Of a stretch of 64,000 nucleotides of DNA, positions 18,170 through 28,318 are shown piece by piece (within the stretch, counting starts at the first letter, position 1; each line of letters starts with the position of its first letter). The stretch spans positions 992,001 through 1,056,000 of the forward strand of contig NZ_AP025172.1 of assembly GCF_003402535.2 (NCBI RefSeq), written 5' to 3'. Made by a program: the position numbers and the translations under genes. This DNA comes from Cupriavidus sp. P-10 (GTDB taxonomy: Bacteria; Pseudomonadota; Gammaproteobacteria; Burkholderiales; Burkholderiaceae). A model generated the notes under the pieces. It had not been told where the DNA came from, did not search any database, and saw nothing but the letters and a program-made list of their open reading frames with translations.

Positions 18170-19312
18170 ATGTCATACATCGCAGAACATCACGAGATGA
18201 TCCGGGAGGCGGTGCGCCGCTTCGCCGAGGAAGAGATCGCACCAGTCGCCCACCGGTTGTGGGAAGAGGAGAGTTTTCCCTACGAGGTCTGGCGCCGGGC
18301 CGGCGAACTGGGGTATATCGGGCTGCCATACCCCGAAGCCTGGGGAGGCAGCGGCGGCGACTGGCTTGGCTTCGCCATTGCGCTGGAAGAGATCGCCCGC
18401 GTCGATTGTGCCGTGGCGGTGGCCATCATGGCCAATTCGACGGCGGCCAGCCTGCTCAACAACTACGGCACCGATGACCAGAAGGCGCGCTTCCTGCGGC
18501 CGATCCTGGCGGGCACGCAGGTCGGCTGCATTGGCCTGACAGAGCCGAACGCCGGCTCCGACGCCGCCAATATCCAGACCCGCGCAGTGCTGAAGGATGG
18601 CTGCTGGGTTATCAATGGCGCCAAGACCTTCATCAGCAACTCGGGTTCCGAGATCACCGGCCCGATCGTCATCGCGGCGGTGACGGGAGTCCGGCCCGAC
18701 GGGCGCAAGGAGATTTCGAACTTCATCGTGCCGAACGGTACGCCCGGCTTCAGCCATGGCAAGAAGCTGCACAAGATCGGCTGGCGCGGATCGACCACAT
18801 TCGAGCTGTTCTTCGAGGACTGCGCCATTCCTGCCGACCACCTGCTCGGCGAGGTCGGGGTCGGCCTCAGGCAGACCCTGTCACAGGTGAGCACCGGCCG
18901 CATCCTGATCGGAACGCTGGGCCTGGGCATCCTGCAGGGCTCGCTGGAACGCTCCGTCCGCTACATGAGCGAGCGCACAGCGTTCGGCAAGACGCTCAAC
19001 CAGTTCCAGTCGCTGCAGTTCAAGCTGGCCGACATGGCGACCCACGCGCACGCTGCCCGCCTGATGCTGTACGACGCCGCGGTGGCCAAGGACGAGAGCC
19101 GGCCCTACGATCGGCAGGCCTCGATGGCAAAGCTCTTCGCAACCGAGAAGGCCATGGAGGCGGCCCACCAGGCCGTGCAGATCCACGGCGGCAACGGGAT
19201 CATGACGGAGTACGCGGTATCCCGCGCGTTCGGGGATGCCAAGGTGCTCGAGATCGTTGAGGGGACCTCCGAGATTCAGCGGATGATCATCTCCCGCGAC
19301 GTAATGCGCTGA
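18170..19312 (+). CDS. Acyl-CoA dehydrogenase
   Basis: This 380-residue flavoprotein starts at ATG 18170 after GAGGAGAAAGACG. Family blocks are GLTEPNAGSDA, GAKTFISNSG, TAFGKTLNQFQSLQFKLAD and QIHGGNGIMTEYAVSRAFGD; EIVEGTSEIQR contains the usual catalytic base region. It introduces a 2,3 double bond into an acyl-CoA, passing electrons to ETF. It would supply the enoyl-CoA for the MaoC hydratase. Confidence 0.94.
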   Translation: MSYIAEHHEMIREAVRRFAEEEIAPVAHRLWEEESFPYEVWRRAGELGYIGLPYPEAWGGSGGDWLGFAIALEEIARVDCAVAVAIMANSTAASLLNNYGTDDQKARFLRPILAGTQVGCIGLTEPNAGSDAANIQTRAVLKDGCWVINGAKTFISNSGSEITGPIVIAAVTGVRPDGRKEISNFIVPNGTPGFSHGKKLHKIGWRGSTTFELFFEDCAIPADHLLGEVGVGLRQTLSQVSTGRILIGTLGLGILQGSLERSVRYMSERTAFGKTLNQFQSLQFKLADMATHAHAARLMLYDAAVAKDESRPYDRQASMAKLFATEKAMEAAHQAVQIHGGNGIMTEYAVSRAFGDAKVLEIVEGTSEIQRMIISRDVMR

Positions 19313-19340
19313 CGCACGGCTGCAGCCAGTGAGGCAATCC

Positions 19341-20996
19341 ATGGAACAGGTCGAACACAACGCGGATGGGCTGGAGCGCAGCCCGGTCAACTTCGTGCCC
19401 CTGACGCCGATCTCCTTCCTGCGCAGGACGGCTGAGGTCTACCCTGAGCGTACAGCCATCGCCTACGGCGAGCGCCGCACGAGTTGGCGGGCAATGCTGG
19501 ACCGCAGCCGCCGCCTCGCGTCGGCGCTTGTGGCCGCCGGCGTCAGGACTGGCGATACGGTGGCCGTGATGGCCGCCAACACGCCGGAGATGCTGGAGAT
19601 GCATTTCGGCGTGCCCATGAGCGGCGCCATGCTGAACACGCTTAACGTGCGCCTGGACGCGGCCACCATCGCCTTCATGCTCAGGCACGCGGATGCGAAG
19701 GTGCTGGTCACCGACACGGAGTACGCGGACGTAGTTGAAGCCGCACTGGCGCTGCTCGACTACAAGCCGCTGATGATCGATATCGTCGATCCTGCCGTCG
19801 AAGGGGGCCGCAGGCTGGCGGAGATCGAATACGAGGGCTTCCTGGCCGGGGGCGATCCGCATTGGGAGGGCGGCGAGCCCGCCGACGAATGGCAGGCCAT
19901 CGCCCTCAACTACACCTCCGGCACCACGGGCAACCCAAAGGGCGTGATCTACCACCATCGCGGCGCCTATCTGGCTGCGCTGTCGAACATGCTCGACTGG
20001 GGCATGCCCCGGCACGCCGTCTTCCTGTGGACGCTACCGCTGTTCCACTGCAATGGCTGGTGCTTCGCCTGGACGCTGGCTGCCAACGCCGGTACCAGCG
20101 TCTGCCTGCGGCGGGTGGAGGCTGCCGCCGTGCTCGATGCGATTCGCGAGCACCAGGTCACGCATTACTGCGGGGCGCCGATCGTGCATGCGATGCTTGC
20201 CCACGCACCCGAAGCGTGGAAGGCGGGCATCGACCATGCGGTCCACGGACTCATCGGCGGCGCCCCCCCGCCGATCCCGGTGATCGAAGGCCTGATGCGC
20301 ATGGGGATCAGGATCACACAGATCTACGGGCTGACCGAGGTCTACGGTCCCGCGGCGGTTTGCGTGGAGCAGCCCGAATGGGAGGAACTCGGCATCGGTG
20401 CGCTGGCGGAACGAAAAGGACGGCAAGGCGTCCGCTACACCGCACAGGAAGGCATGGCCGTGCTGCATCCCGAAACCCTTGTGCCGGTGCCGTGGGACGG
20501 GAAGACCATCGGCGAAGTCATGTTCCGCGGCAACATGACGATGAAGGGCTACCTGAAGAACCCCGAGGCCACGGCGGAAGCTTTTGCCGGCGGCTGGTTC
20601 CACTCGGGTGACCTCGCAGTCGTCTGCCCGGATGGCTATGTACAGATCCGGGACCGTTCCAAGGACGTCATCATTTCCGGCGGGGAGAATATCAACTCGC
20701 TGGAGGTGGAGGAGGTGCTCTACCGGCACCCCGCAGTGCGCGTGGCAGCCGTGGTCGCTCAGCCGGACGAGCGTTGGGGGGAGACGCCATGCGCCTTTGT
20801 CGAAGTTGTCGATGGCGCTAGGGTCGGCGAGCGCGAGCTGATCGAACATTGCCGCGCCCACTTGGCGCACTTCAAGGCGCCGAAGAAGGTGGTCATCGGC
20901 CACCTTCCCAAGACGTCGACCGGCAAGATCCAGAAGTTCCTCCTCAGGCAACGAGCAAGCTCCGGCGCTCCCCGGCCCGGCCACGAACCGGCGTGA
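19341..20996 (+). CDS. Acyl-CoA synthetase (AMP-forming)
   Basis: The protein has 551 residues, with ATG at 19341 preceded by GAGG. ANL-superfamily motifs appear in order: YTSGTTGNPKGV (P-loop), IYGLTEVYGP, GWFHSGDLAV, DRSKDVIISGGENI and KTSTGKIQKF with the terminal catalytic lysine. It resembles medium-chain or aryl/cinnamate-type ligases. It is the last gene of the operon and would activate the transported acid with ATP and CoA. Confidence 0.93.
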   Translation: MEQVEHNADGLERSPVNFVPLTPISFLRRTAEVYPERTAIAYGERRTSWRAMLDRSRRLASALVAAGVRTGDTVAVMAANTPEMLEMHFGVPMSGAMLNTLNVRLDAATIAFMLRHADAKVLVTDTEYADVVEAALALLDYKPLMIDIVDPAVEGGRRLAEIEYEGFLAGGDPHWEGGEPADEWQAIALNYTSGTTGNPKGVIYHHRGAYLAALSNMLDWGMPRHAVFLWTLPLFHCNGWCFAWTLAANAGTSVCLRRVEAAAVLDAIREHQVTHYCGAPIVHAMLAHAPEAWKAGIDHAVHGLIGGAPPPIPVIEGLMRMGIRITQIYGLTEVYGPAAVCVEQPEWEELGIGALAERKGRQGVRYTAQEGMAVLHPETLVPVPWDGKTIGEVMFRGNMTMKGYLKNPEATAEAFAGGWFHSGDLAVVCPDGYVQIRDRSKDVIISGGENINSLEVEEVLYRHPAVRVAAVVAQPDERWGETPCAFVEVVDGARVGERELIEHCRAHLAHFKAPKKVVIGHLPKTSTGKIQKFLLRQRASSGAPRPGHEPA

Positions 20997-22104
20997 GTTC
21001 CCCCGTGAATGTTTTTCGGTGGCTCGCCGAGCCTGCTCTCCACCTTCGGGATATCCGCGAGCGCCCCGTCGTGGCGGAGCAGAAGACTCGTGTCCGGCAT
21101 CGCATTGGCGGCGAAGACCGGTTGATCGACCGCCTTGGCGACATCTTGCGCGAGATGCGTGACTGGCGCGCTGCTACCGCACGGCAGGCACGGCACCTTT
21201 CCAGGCGTCACGGTATCGGATACCAGGCCGCCCTGCTCCTCCTCTATCGCGCGGAGATGCGTTCAGCGTGCCCGAGGCGCATGGTGATCTGTCTAGCTGC
21301 GGCGGTGGAACTTGGCATTGACTTGAGCGGCTTCCCACCTGGATGCGGAATCGAAGAGGCTGGGCTGTCTTCGGAACTTCGGGTCATGTATTGGGCGACC
21401 CTACGGAGGGGCGCAGGGCGGAAATATGGAGCCACTGGCCCGGTGATGGCGCCGGACATGTCGGATGGTGGGCGGCTGAATCCGCGGTGGTAAGCGGCCG
21501 TAGGCATGGCAACCTGTGATAGCTGCTCCGATCCTTTTCTGCCGTTGGCGCGCTGATTGCCGAATGACTGAAATGTCGACCGTCTGCCGGAGCAGCATTA
21601 GGGCGAATGACCGTTGGACTCGGATAGCCGTCATCGTGTTGAGGAAGACTCGAACGGCGCAGATGCGTCGGCTAGAGACAACAGGTGTAATTTCGAGATG
21701 GTGAAACTATTGATGGGCTTTCATTCGCCGCTGTCACCTGCGAAGTCCAGCCTCCCCATTTTACGTCTTTCGCGCGCAGCGGCCGCCGCTTACCTTTGCA
21801 CCATCCTGCGCAGATAACTGCGCATTATCGAACCTTATTGCCGCGCCTTAGCAACGCCGGCGCCACGTGGATCCTGTCCACGCTTGCGAGTTTGGAGGGA
21901 GCGCAGCGGCGGCAGCCAAAAAGAGTCATTCGTCGCGGCCGACATCTGGACACTCACGCGAGTGCTTCGCTCCGTCAACGGTCATTCGAGGGGAATCTAG
22001 CCGCCATTACAGCTGGTGAGCTGCCACACACTCGCAACGCCGCCCTCGTTGGGTGACGGTTGTATGATTGCACTCCGCCTAAAGGCACTCATGGGGTAGC
22101 AACG
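20997..22104. other. Gene-poor boundary between metabolic DNA and accessory region
   Basis: About 1.1 kb without a convincing gene. Open frames in several phases lack recognisable domains. Motifs around GTCATTCG (21930-21995) resemble the sequence upstream of the liv operon. The stretch marks the change from operons to defence and mobile genes. Confidence 0.4.
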
Positions 22105-22653
22105 ATGTTCCTAGATTCTGGCAGAGCCATAGCAGAAAAAATTCAAACTCTGATTGATGAGGGTGTCTCTGAACAGGTTCGATTGGCTGTCGCCTTTTGG
22201 GGCGCCGGTGCTGACTATCAACTGCGAGGTCGTTGCCAGATCATTTGCGACTTGGAGTCGGGGGCTTGCAATCCCGCAGTGATTCGTTCACTCATGAAGC
22301 GCCCTCATTGCGTCGTCCTTAAGCTTTCTGGGCTTCATGCGAAGGTGGTGATCAGCGCTGCGGGCGCCGTGGTGTCGTCGGCAAACATGTCGACCAACGG
22401 GCTGGGTGCAGAGGGTGCCGACGCAAGTGGGACGATCGAAGCGGGATATTTTATTGGAAAGACTAGCGCTGACTACAAAAGGATCGCAACCTGGTTTGAT
22501 GACGTGTTCGGTAAGGCGACTCAGATCACGGAACTCGACCTTGCTCGAGCGCAGGAGAAATGGGATTTTCGAAATCGCGAAATGCCCTTGGTCCCACTTG
22601 CGCTACCTGAGCAGCCGGCCGCCTCTGCGGCATATTCCGCGATTCGGTCGTAG
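22105..22653 (+). CDS. PLD-like (HKD) nuclease domain protein
   Basis: This 182-residue protein contains LSGLHAKVVIS followed by VVSSANMSTNGLG, the H-x-K and S-x-N pattern of a phospholipase D-type phosphodiesterase half-site. N-terminally it has an alpha/beta region. Small single-HKD proteins dimerise and can act as nucleases in defence loci. The last 14 residues are antisense to the truncated SIR2 gene, so its original end may have been lost at the junction near 22600. Confidence 0.75.
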   Translation: MFLDSGRAIAEKIQTLIDEGVSEQVRLAVAFWGAGADYQLRGRCQIICDLESGACNPAVIRSLMKRPHCVVLKLSGLHAKVVISAAGAVVSSANMSTNGLGAEGADASGTIEAGYFIGKTSADYKRIATWFDDVFGKATQITELDLARAQEKWDFRNREMPLVPLALPEQPAASAAYSAIRS

Positions 22654-23066
22654 TTTGGTGTCACGACGTGAATGGTTGAATGCGTGCTGTCAAATAGATG
22701 CGAAAACAGACGGGACAGTGGGAGCACCCGCCGGTTGGCGACCACCTGATCGAACACGTTCACGTCGAATGGATTGAGATACTCCCATGTCGTTGTGACG
22801 ACATGCCTCGTCATCGTTTCCGTGAGATGAACTTGCGTGAGCGCGGACTCAAGATCCGTTTCCTTCAGCTTCTCGCAGAAATCGTCCCAACTGGCGAGGT
22901 CCCGGTGCTCCGCAGTTCCCGGGGGAGCCGACGCAACAAGCGTTTCGCCTAACGGGTTCATGCCGGGAATGCCGTGCGCGGCCGATGCTCCACTCCCAAG
23001 CACTATCACCGGCGCGTTCCGGACGCACTCCTGCGCCCGCGACGATACAAGCTTCAGATAGTCCAT
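22521..23066 (-). pseudogene. SIR2-like domain protein, C-terminally truncated
   Basis: ATG 23066 follows GGGGA. The protein starts MDYLKLVSSRAQECVRNAP, then VIVLGSGASAAHGIPGMN, the NAD-binding opening of SIR2-like defence proteins. HVVTPNYDRIAEYAAE is the second family block. Similarity ends near 22605, where the frame runs antisense into the PLD gene and stops at 22521. Only about 155 genuine residues remain, so the NADase domain is incomplete. It looks like the stump of a defence gene cut by a rearrangement. Confidence 0.7.
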
Positions 23067-23729
23067 AGTAAAGTCCCCCAATCCCGTCCCAACGATCCTT
23101 TTTTTCTGCGTCACTCCGTGCCGTTCCTGGACGGGTGCCGCAGGGGCGAAATAGTATCAATTAGCACAGAATTTGCCATTAATACTTTATCTAACTGGCG
23201 GCATTATCTTTCCCCACGACGGGGTGGCACCTTACCCCAGAAGCGTGGGCGCACTACAGCTTGTTCGGCAAACGGAACAATCTCGGCGAATGTTCTGGAA
23301 TTGCAACTATCAGAGCGGCAGCACAGTGTGATCGACGCAGCGTCGCTTTTACCAAAGGAAATTTGTGCCGCGTCTTCGTCCGGTCGGCCATCGTACTAAT
23401 CCGCCAGCGCAGGTACCGAGCGTCGCTGCAGCGCCGGCGGCTGCCGGGTCTTCACTGGACACTCCCGCGACCGGCCTAGCGCTGAGAAGACGTAACTCCA
23501 GTAGGAACGTAAGAAACTCTTTCGTTGGTTCAGCGACCCAAGTTTCGCCACACAACCCGCTGCAGTAGCGATAACAAACTGCCTTATCGACATAGATTGC
23601 CATGGCAAACAGCTCTTGATCCGTTCTTTAGAGCCCACCTTTTCTCGGGGCGCGTCCCAGGGTCACACGATGGCGATCGCCGGGCCGGGGCGAAGGGTGG
23701 CAATGCGGAACTAGTCCGGGCCACGTATA
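23067..23729. other. Gene-free stretch before mcrC
   Basis: No recognisable coding sequence, RNA gene or repeat was found. Short frames on both strands have arginine-rich compositions typical of non-coding GC-rich DNA. Confidence 0.4.
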
Positions 23730-24899
23730 TCACGCGCCCCGTGGCTCAGCCCTTGGCCGCTGTGGCTTGGCAATGACATACCCCTCCGGGTCGGCGAAGC
23801 GCAAGAGTTGCGCCTTGATCTCTCGTGGATGCGCGGCCAGATCGACCGTGCCGAAGCGAACGGCATGATCCTGAATGATCGCGAGCTCATCGACAAGAGC
23901 ATGGACTGCCGGATGCAACAGCAGGCCGGCCGCGCCGTCGGCATGGGGATCACCCCCGCCCTTCTGCGAAAAGATATACGCGTACATCTGGTAGACGTAA
24001 CCGCTCTTGAGCACTTCCTCGCGAAACCGGCTCTTTGTGACGATTGACGTGAATTTGGTGTCAATGACGATGCGGCGCCGAGTCGGGGCGTGATCGAGCA
24101 TGATGTCAGTCTGCATTGTCGGCAGGATATCGTCGATACCTTCGGTCCTGCCGGCTAGTCGCCATTGATGGAAGGTACCGGTTCTTACGCGCCAGCCATC
24201 TTCCGCAAGATTGATCCAATAGAAACCGCCGACGGCTTTCTCGAAGAGCTTGCGCACCCAGGTGGCCTCGCGATCAGGGATCGGCATTGCCCGTGATCCG
24301 GTGGCTTCCGTCGGTAGCGCGAGGTCGAAGGCCAGCTTCGCGGCATCCACCATCAGGCGATCATCATGATCGTTCCGACTGAAACGCTCGGCACTCATCT
24401 GCATACGCGTGGGGACCGCCGCTGACACGCCAGCCATCTTCAGTTGATTCGCCAGGGCGATACACCGGCGGGCGCGTCCCGATTTGACGTTGCGTGCGAT
24501 ATGCTCCAGTGCACCGCGGACGTAACGGTTGCGCGGCGTGTCGATTGTCAACGCCTCGAAACGGCACGCTACACTGCCGCGCGCAAGCAATTGGTGTCGC
24601 TCGGTGGTCAGCACGTCGATGCGGCCGCGCACACGGTTCAATATCGCCGCGCAGGACCGATAACCGGCACTGAGCTGGCGGCGTTGCCGTTGTTCCACCG
24701 TGTGGATCAGCAATTCGGCGACCATATCCGCCAAGTCATCGGGATTTTCTTCTATATCGACAAACCTTTTCCCATGCGCGCGATACAGATCGGACGCGTA
24801 CAGCATCAGCAACCAGAGGTTGCGCACGGGGATACGCCCCAACATGCCGCTGCTGACCGCGTCTAGGGCGTTGTCAACCGTCTCCGGAACGGTTGCCAT
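23730..24899 (-). CDS. mcrC: McrC-like restriction nuclease subunit
   Basis: This 389-residue protein has the McrC N-terminal helical region (RIPVRNLWLLMLYASDLY), then a PD-(D/E)XK nuclease core with TDIMLDH and IVIDTKFTS (Asp and Asp-x-Lys, about residues 265-280). Its ATG overlaps the mcrB stop as TGATG. It would be the DNA-cutting subunit activated by McrB on modified DNA. Confidence 0.88.
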   Translation of the reverse strand: MATVPETVDNALDAVSSGMLGRIPVRNLWLLMLYASDLYRAHGKRFVDIEENPDDLADMVAELLIHTVEQRQRRQLSAGYRSCAAILNRVRGRIDVLTTERHQLLARGSVACRFEALTIDTPRNRYVRGALEHIARNVKSGRARRCIALANQLKMAGVSAAVPTRMQMSAERFSRNDHDDRLMVDAAKLAFDLALPTEATGSRAMPIPDREATWVRKLFEKAVGGFYWINLAEDGWRVRTGTFHQWRLAGRTEGIDDILPTMQTDIMLDHAPTRRRIVIDTKFTSIVTKSRFREEVLKSGYVYQMYAYIFSQKGGGDPHADGAAGLLLHPAVHALVDELAIIQDHAVRFGTVDLAAHPREIKAQLLRFADPEGYVIAKPQRPRAEPRGA

Positions 24900-27118
24900 C
24901 ACCAGTTGTGTAACAGTTGGTCGCCTGCCTTGCGGGCTTCGTCAGGCGCGTCGAACCAATATTCGTCCAGCAACGGCTGAATCTCCGTTTCGACCACGTC
25001 GATGAACCATTGGCGTGTGGAGTCGGCCTCCAGCACTTCGGTTGGCGTCACATAGCTGTGTCCGAGGCGAAAATTCTCGCCGAGTCTAGGATCCTGTGTG
25101 ATGGTGCGATTGAGCGTGTCGAAACGCAACTCGATCGCATCGGCAAGCGATCCATCCATCTTCGCTTGCGTAGTGACCCACTTCCGCCAAACCTGGCCAA
25201 GCCGGGGCTCCAGTTCCGCGAACGCGAAGCGGCGACGCAATGCCATGTCGACCAGTGCGAGCGACCGGTCGGCTAGGTTCATCGTGCCGATGACGTAAAG
25301 ATTGTCAGGGATATGCACCGGGCGGCGCTTTCCATCCGCGTCCGGATAGCACAGTTCGATGGCCTCATTTGGCGTCCGCTTGCCAGCTTCGAGCAGAGTC
25401 AGCAGTTCGCCGAAGATCTGCGCCGGGTTACCGCGATTGATCTCCTCGATAACGACGACGAACTTCTGATCCGGTGCGCGCAGCGCGGCATGGGCCGCCT
25501 CCATGAACACGCCGTCCACCAGCGCAAGCTTGCCGTCGCCGGTGGGGCGCCAGCCGCGCACGAAATCTTCGTAGGAGAGATTAGGGTGGAACTGCACGCG
25601 CCGCACCCTGCTGTCGGTCTTCTCGCCAATCAGCGCGAACGCGAGACGTCTGGCGAGCCAGGTCTTGCCGGTGCCGGGCGGCCCCTGCAAGACGAGGTTC
25701 TTTTTCTGCTCAAGGCGCTGGAGCAACCGCTCGACCTTGGCCCGCTCGACAAAGCAGCCTTCCCTGAAAATGTCGTCGATCGCATACGGCACGATCGGCC
25801 GGTCCGGAATGAGAGCTTCCGAGACTACGTCGCCCCCTTCGTCACCCTCACCATCGCCGTCGTCTTCTACGCCTTCCGGCCCGGCACCTGCCGGTTGATA
25901 AACCCAGGCCTGTTGCGACAGATCGGGGAACGAATGGACGGCGTAGTCCGGTTCCTGGAACCGCAGCTCCAGCGTATCGATCAACGTGAGATAGTCGCCG
26001 GCGCTACAGCGGCGATGCGGGCCATTAGTGTTAATCTCGGCAAGGAGCTTTTCTCGGATGAAGCGGCGCGAATTGCCGTCCAGCGGAGGAAACGCCCACG
26101 GACGGATCCAGAAAAGACCCATCGTGAGGTTCCAGCCCACGCCTCGTTTGCCGTTGACCGCGTCGAACGCGTCAGCGAAACGCGAGCGCCCGGTGTCGTC
26201 GTCGGAATCAGCATAGTTGATGGCCGCAGCGAACACGTCCCAAAGCTGATCGATCTGCTCTGCTGGGCGTTCGTCCTCGAACGGAAAATACCAGGACTTG
26301 AGGTTGTTCAGTAGCGGCACCCCTTCGAACGATATAGGCACCGGCTCGGATACGCCAAGAAATCGGGCCAGCTCGCCCGCGAGTTGCTTGCGGTTGACAT
26401 CCGTAATGCCCCGATTGAAGCTGCCCATAACCGTGAACGGACAGATATCGCGCACGAATCCCCGTTGACCGCCCGGCAGTCGATCCTTCTTCAAGTAGTC
26501 CAGCACATCGACTCGGTTTGCGATGTTTTGCAGGCCATCCACAAGCGCACTGCGATCCGACCGATAGGCAAGCAGTGCGTTAGCGATGGCCTGGAAGAAG
26601 CCCGTCCAGCGGAAGGATTGGTGCCCGTCGTCGCCAGCGCCATAGCGGTCACGCAAGGACGCCGACTGCAAGAAACGTTCGAAGTCCTGCGGTTCGTTGT
26701 CGAAGGTAAAACGGATCAGCGCGTCCGCCTTCCAGTTGTCAGCACGCATACGCCAGATCGTCGGGCGGTAGGTGTAGAAGAACCATTCTCGCACCGGATT
26801 GACGGCGGTCCACTGCACACCGACCTGATGGCCGTTCCCTTCATTGCTGATCACCGTCCCAATGGCCTTGATGCCCATGACGGCGACAGGCTCGTCACCG
26901 GCGTCGAACGGCAGGTTGCGCTTTCGGACGTAAGTTGACTTGATGGCGATGCGTTCTCCGACACGCATGGCATTGACATGGGCGGATTCCCGGCTGGTTG
27001 GGGTATGGACTTCCCAGATACCTTCTTTCAGAAAGCGATCCGTCTGATCCATCGACCCGCTAAAACTTGCGCCGACGAACCAGAACGCCGACGCTCCCCC
27101 TGTCTTATCCCTAGACAT
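24899..27118 (-). CDS. mcrB: McrB-like AAA+ GTPase with N-terminal reader-like domain
   Basis: This 739-residue protein starts at ATG 27118 (AGGAA upstream). Residues 1-140 (AFWFVGASFSGSMDQTDRFL, GVQWTAV) resemble a PUA/EVE-type modified-base reader. The motor domain near residue 470 has LQGPPGTGKTWLARR, VVVIEEINRGNPAQIFGELL, and GTMNLADRSLALVDMALRRR, the McrB-specific MNxxDRS signature. With McrC it forms a type IV restriction system against DNA with modified cytosines or similar bases. Which modification is read cannot be told. Confidence 0.9.
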   Translation of the reverse strand: MSRDKTGGASAFWFVGASFSGSMDQTDRFLKEGIWEVHTPTSRESAHVNAMRVGERIAIKSTYVRKRNLPFDAGDEPVAVMGIKAIGTVISNEGNGHQVGVQWTAVNPVREWFFYTYRPTIWRMRADNWKADALIRFTFDNEPQDFERFLQSASLRDRYGAGDDGHQSFRWTGFFQAIANALLAYRSDRSALVDGLQNIANRVDVLDYLKKDRLPGGQRGFVRDICPFTVMGSFNRGITDVNRKQLAGELARFLGVSEPVPISFEGVPLLNNLKSWYFPFEDERPAEQIDQLWDVFAAAINYADSDDDTGRSRFADAFDAVNGKRGVGWNLTMGLFWIRPWAFPPLDGNSRRFIREKLLAEINTNGPHRRCSAGDYLTLIDTLELRFQEPDYAVHSFPDLSQQAWVYQPAGAGPEGVEDDGDGEGDEGGDVVSEALIPDRPIVPYAIDDIFREGCFVERAKVERLLQRLEQKKNLVLQGPPGTGKTWLARRLAFALIGEKTDSRVRRVQFHPNLSYEDFVRGWRPTGDGKLALVDGVFMEAAHAALRAPDQKFVVVIEEINRGNPAQIFGELLTLLEAGKRTPNEAIELCYPDADGKRRPVHIPDNLYVIGTMNLADRSLALVDMALRRRFAFAELEPRLGQVWRKWVTTQAKMDGSLADAIELRFDTLNRTITQDPRLGENFRLGHSYVTPTEVLEADSTRQWFIDVVETEIQPLLDEYWFDAPDEARKAGDQLLHNW

Positions 27119-27497
27119 ATGACCCGTTCCTGATTTTATGAGACGCTCGACAGCCTCACGGCCTGACTCGAAATGTAGGCAAATTATCGGGCACCGCGTG
27201 GTAAGGCACAATCGGTGGCCGATACGGGTGTGGCCGCCGCAGAAATCTGCCAGCCGCTTCGACCCGATGCCAGATCCAGTGATGGAACCTTTGGCGGACC
27301 ATCATCGGCGGATTTTAAACGCCGTGTCGCCTTGCGTCGGCCGGTGCTCATCGTCGGGCGATTCGACGCCGCAGTTTGATTCGCTAAAAAATCTGCCACA
27401 CCACTCGCCCGCTAAAATTCCACGCTCTGCCCTGCATTGACCCACCCGCAGACCGGCGGCGGAGGGGAAAGCAGCCACATGCGAGCTAGATACTGCC
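27119..27497. other. Gene-free stretch upstream of mcrB
   Basis: It contains the AGGAA ribosome site of mcrB at its left end. No gene was recognised; the minus-strand promoter of mcrBC must lie here. Confidence 0.35.
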
Positions 27498-27707
27498 TTA
27501 TCGATGCGTGGCCAACCCAAGAGCCTTGGCAGCGGCTGCACGTACTTCAGCATGCGAACCGTCCTGAATCGCCTTGATCAGTACCGCACGTGCCGTTTCT
27601 CCTCCCATGATGCCTAAGCCTTCGGCTGCACCAGCTCGAACCACCGCATGGCTTCCGTTGTAAAGGGCATCAATCAGGGCATCGAGTGCTTCTTGATTCG
27701 TGGCCAT
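27498..27707 (-). CDS. Small HEAT-repeat protein
   Basis: This 69-residue protein is made of two HEAT-like units: ALIDALYNGSHAVVRAGAAE and VLIKAIQDGSHAEVRAAAAK share the pattern. ATG 27707 has AAAAGG seven bases before it; a TTG at 27713 is possible. Such short repeats mediate protein binding or resemble lyase-type HEAT repeats. No partner is apparent. Confidence 0.65.
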   Translation of the reverse strand: MATNQEALDALIDALYNGSHAVVRAGAAEGLGIMGGETARAVLIKAIQDGSHAEVRAAAAKALGLATHR

Positions 27708-27982
27708 TGCCAATCCTTTTAGGCGATTTTGTTACCGCAATATCGCATCTCTGATGCCGACGGTCTAGCCCGCCAACGAGGGGGGCGTTTTGCGTTTTGT
27801 TTACGGCCCTAGACAGATGCGCTATTGAAGTGGGAAGAACCGTCTGCGCATCCGACCCGAAAAAACTCCACCGGCTGTTCCGCGTTAACGAGGGTCGCCT
27901 GGGATTCCGCAGAAATCCGCCATATCTTCTGCAAGACTAAGATTGATAAGAGAATCCATTGCTTGCAGCAAGCGAGCTTCGT

Positions 27983-28248
27983 TTATCCCACCCAGTAAAA
28001 CTCCACACTCTTCCCCGCATTGACCGCCCGCCGCAGCCAGTCCGGCATCTCGCCGGTCCCGTCCCAGCGCTGTCCCGAGGCGTTGCGGTAGCAGGCCACC
28101 GGCGGTGGCGCGGGTACGGGTGGCGTCGGTGGCGGTGGCGGCGGATCGAAGGACCCCGCCGCTTCCAGCTCCTCCATGGTCAGCCGGTAGTCGGCCATCT
28201 CCGCCTGGATCCAGCGGATCGCCGCCGCCCGCTCATTGTTTCTGTCAT
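27983..28248 (-). pseudogene. Mini H-NS protein with lost start
   Basis: The C-terminal H-NS DNA-binding motif is intact (CYRNASGQRWDGTGEMPDWL) behind a proline-rich linker. In the sister genes at 40495 and 59253 the start reads ATGACAGCAAAAACTGAGCGG; here the matching ATG (28248) is followed by one base fewer before GAGCGG, so the original frame is shifted. An internal ATG at 28198 could still give 71 residues containing the whole motif. Confidence 0.7.
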
Positions 28249-28318
28249 CGGTGCTGTCGTTGCTGTCGTCACTGCTGTCGCTGCCGTCATCCGGGTGGGA
28301 GGCGGCCGTCGGCGTGCC

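Noticed and set aside
20997..21507. Open frame running on after the acyl-CoA synthetase
   Set aside because: It is a shifted frame that starts inside the synthetase gene, with no recognisable motif in the unique part.
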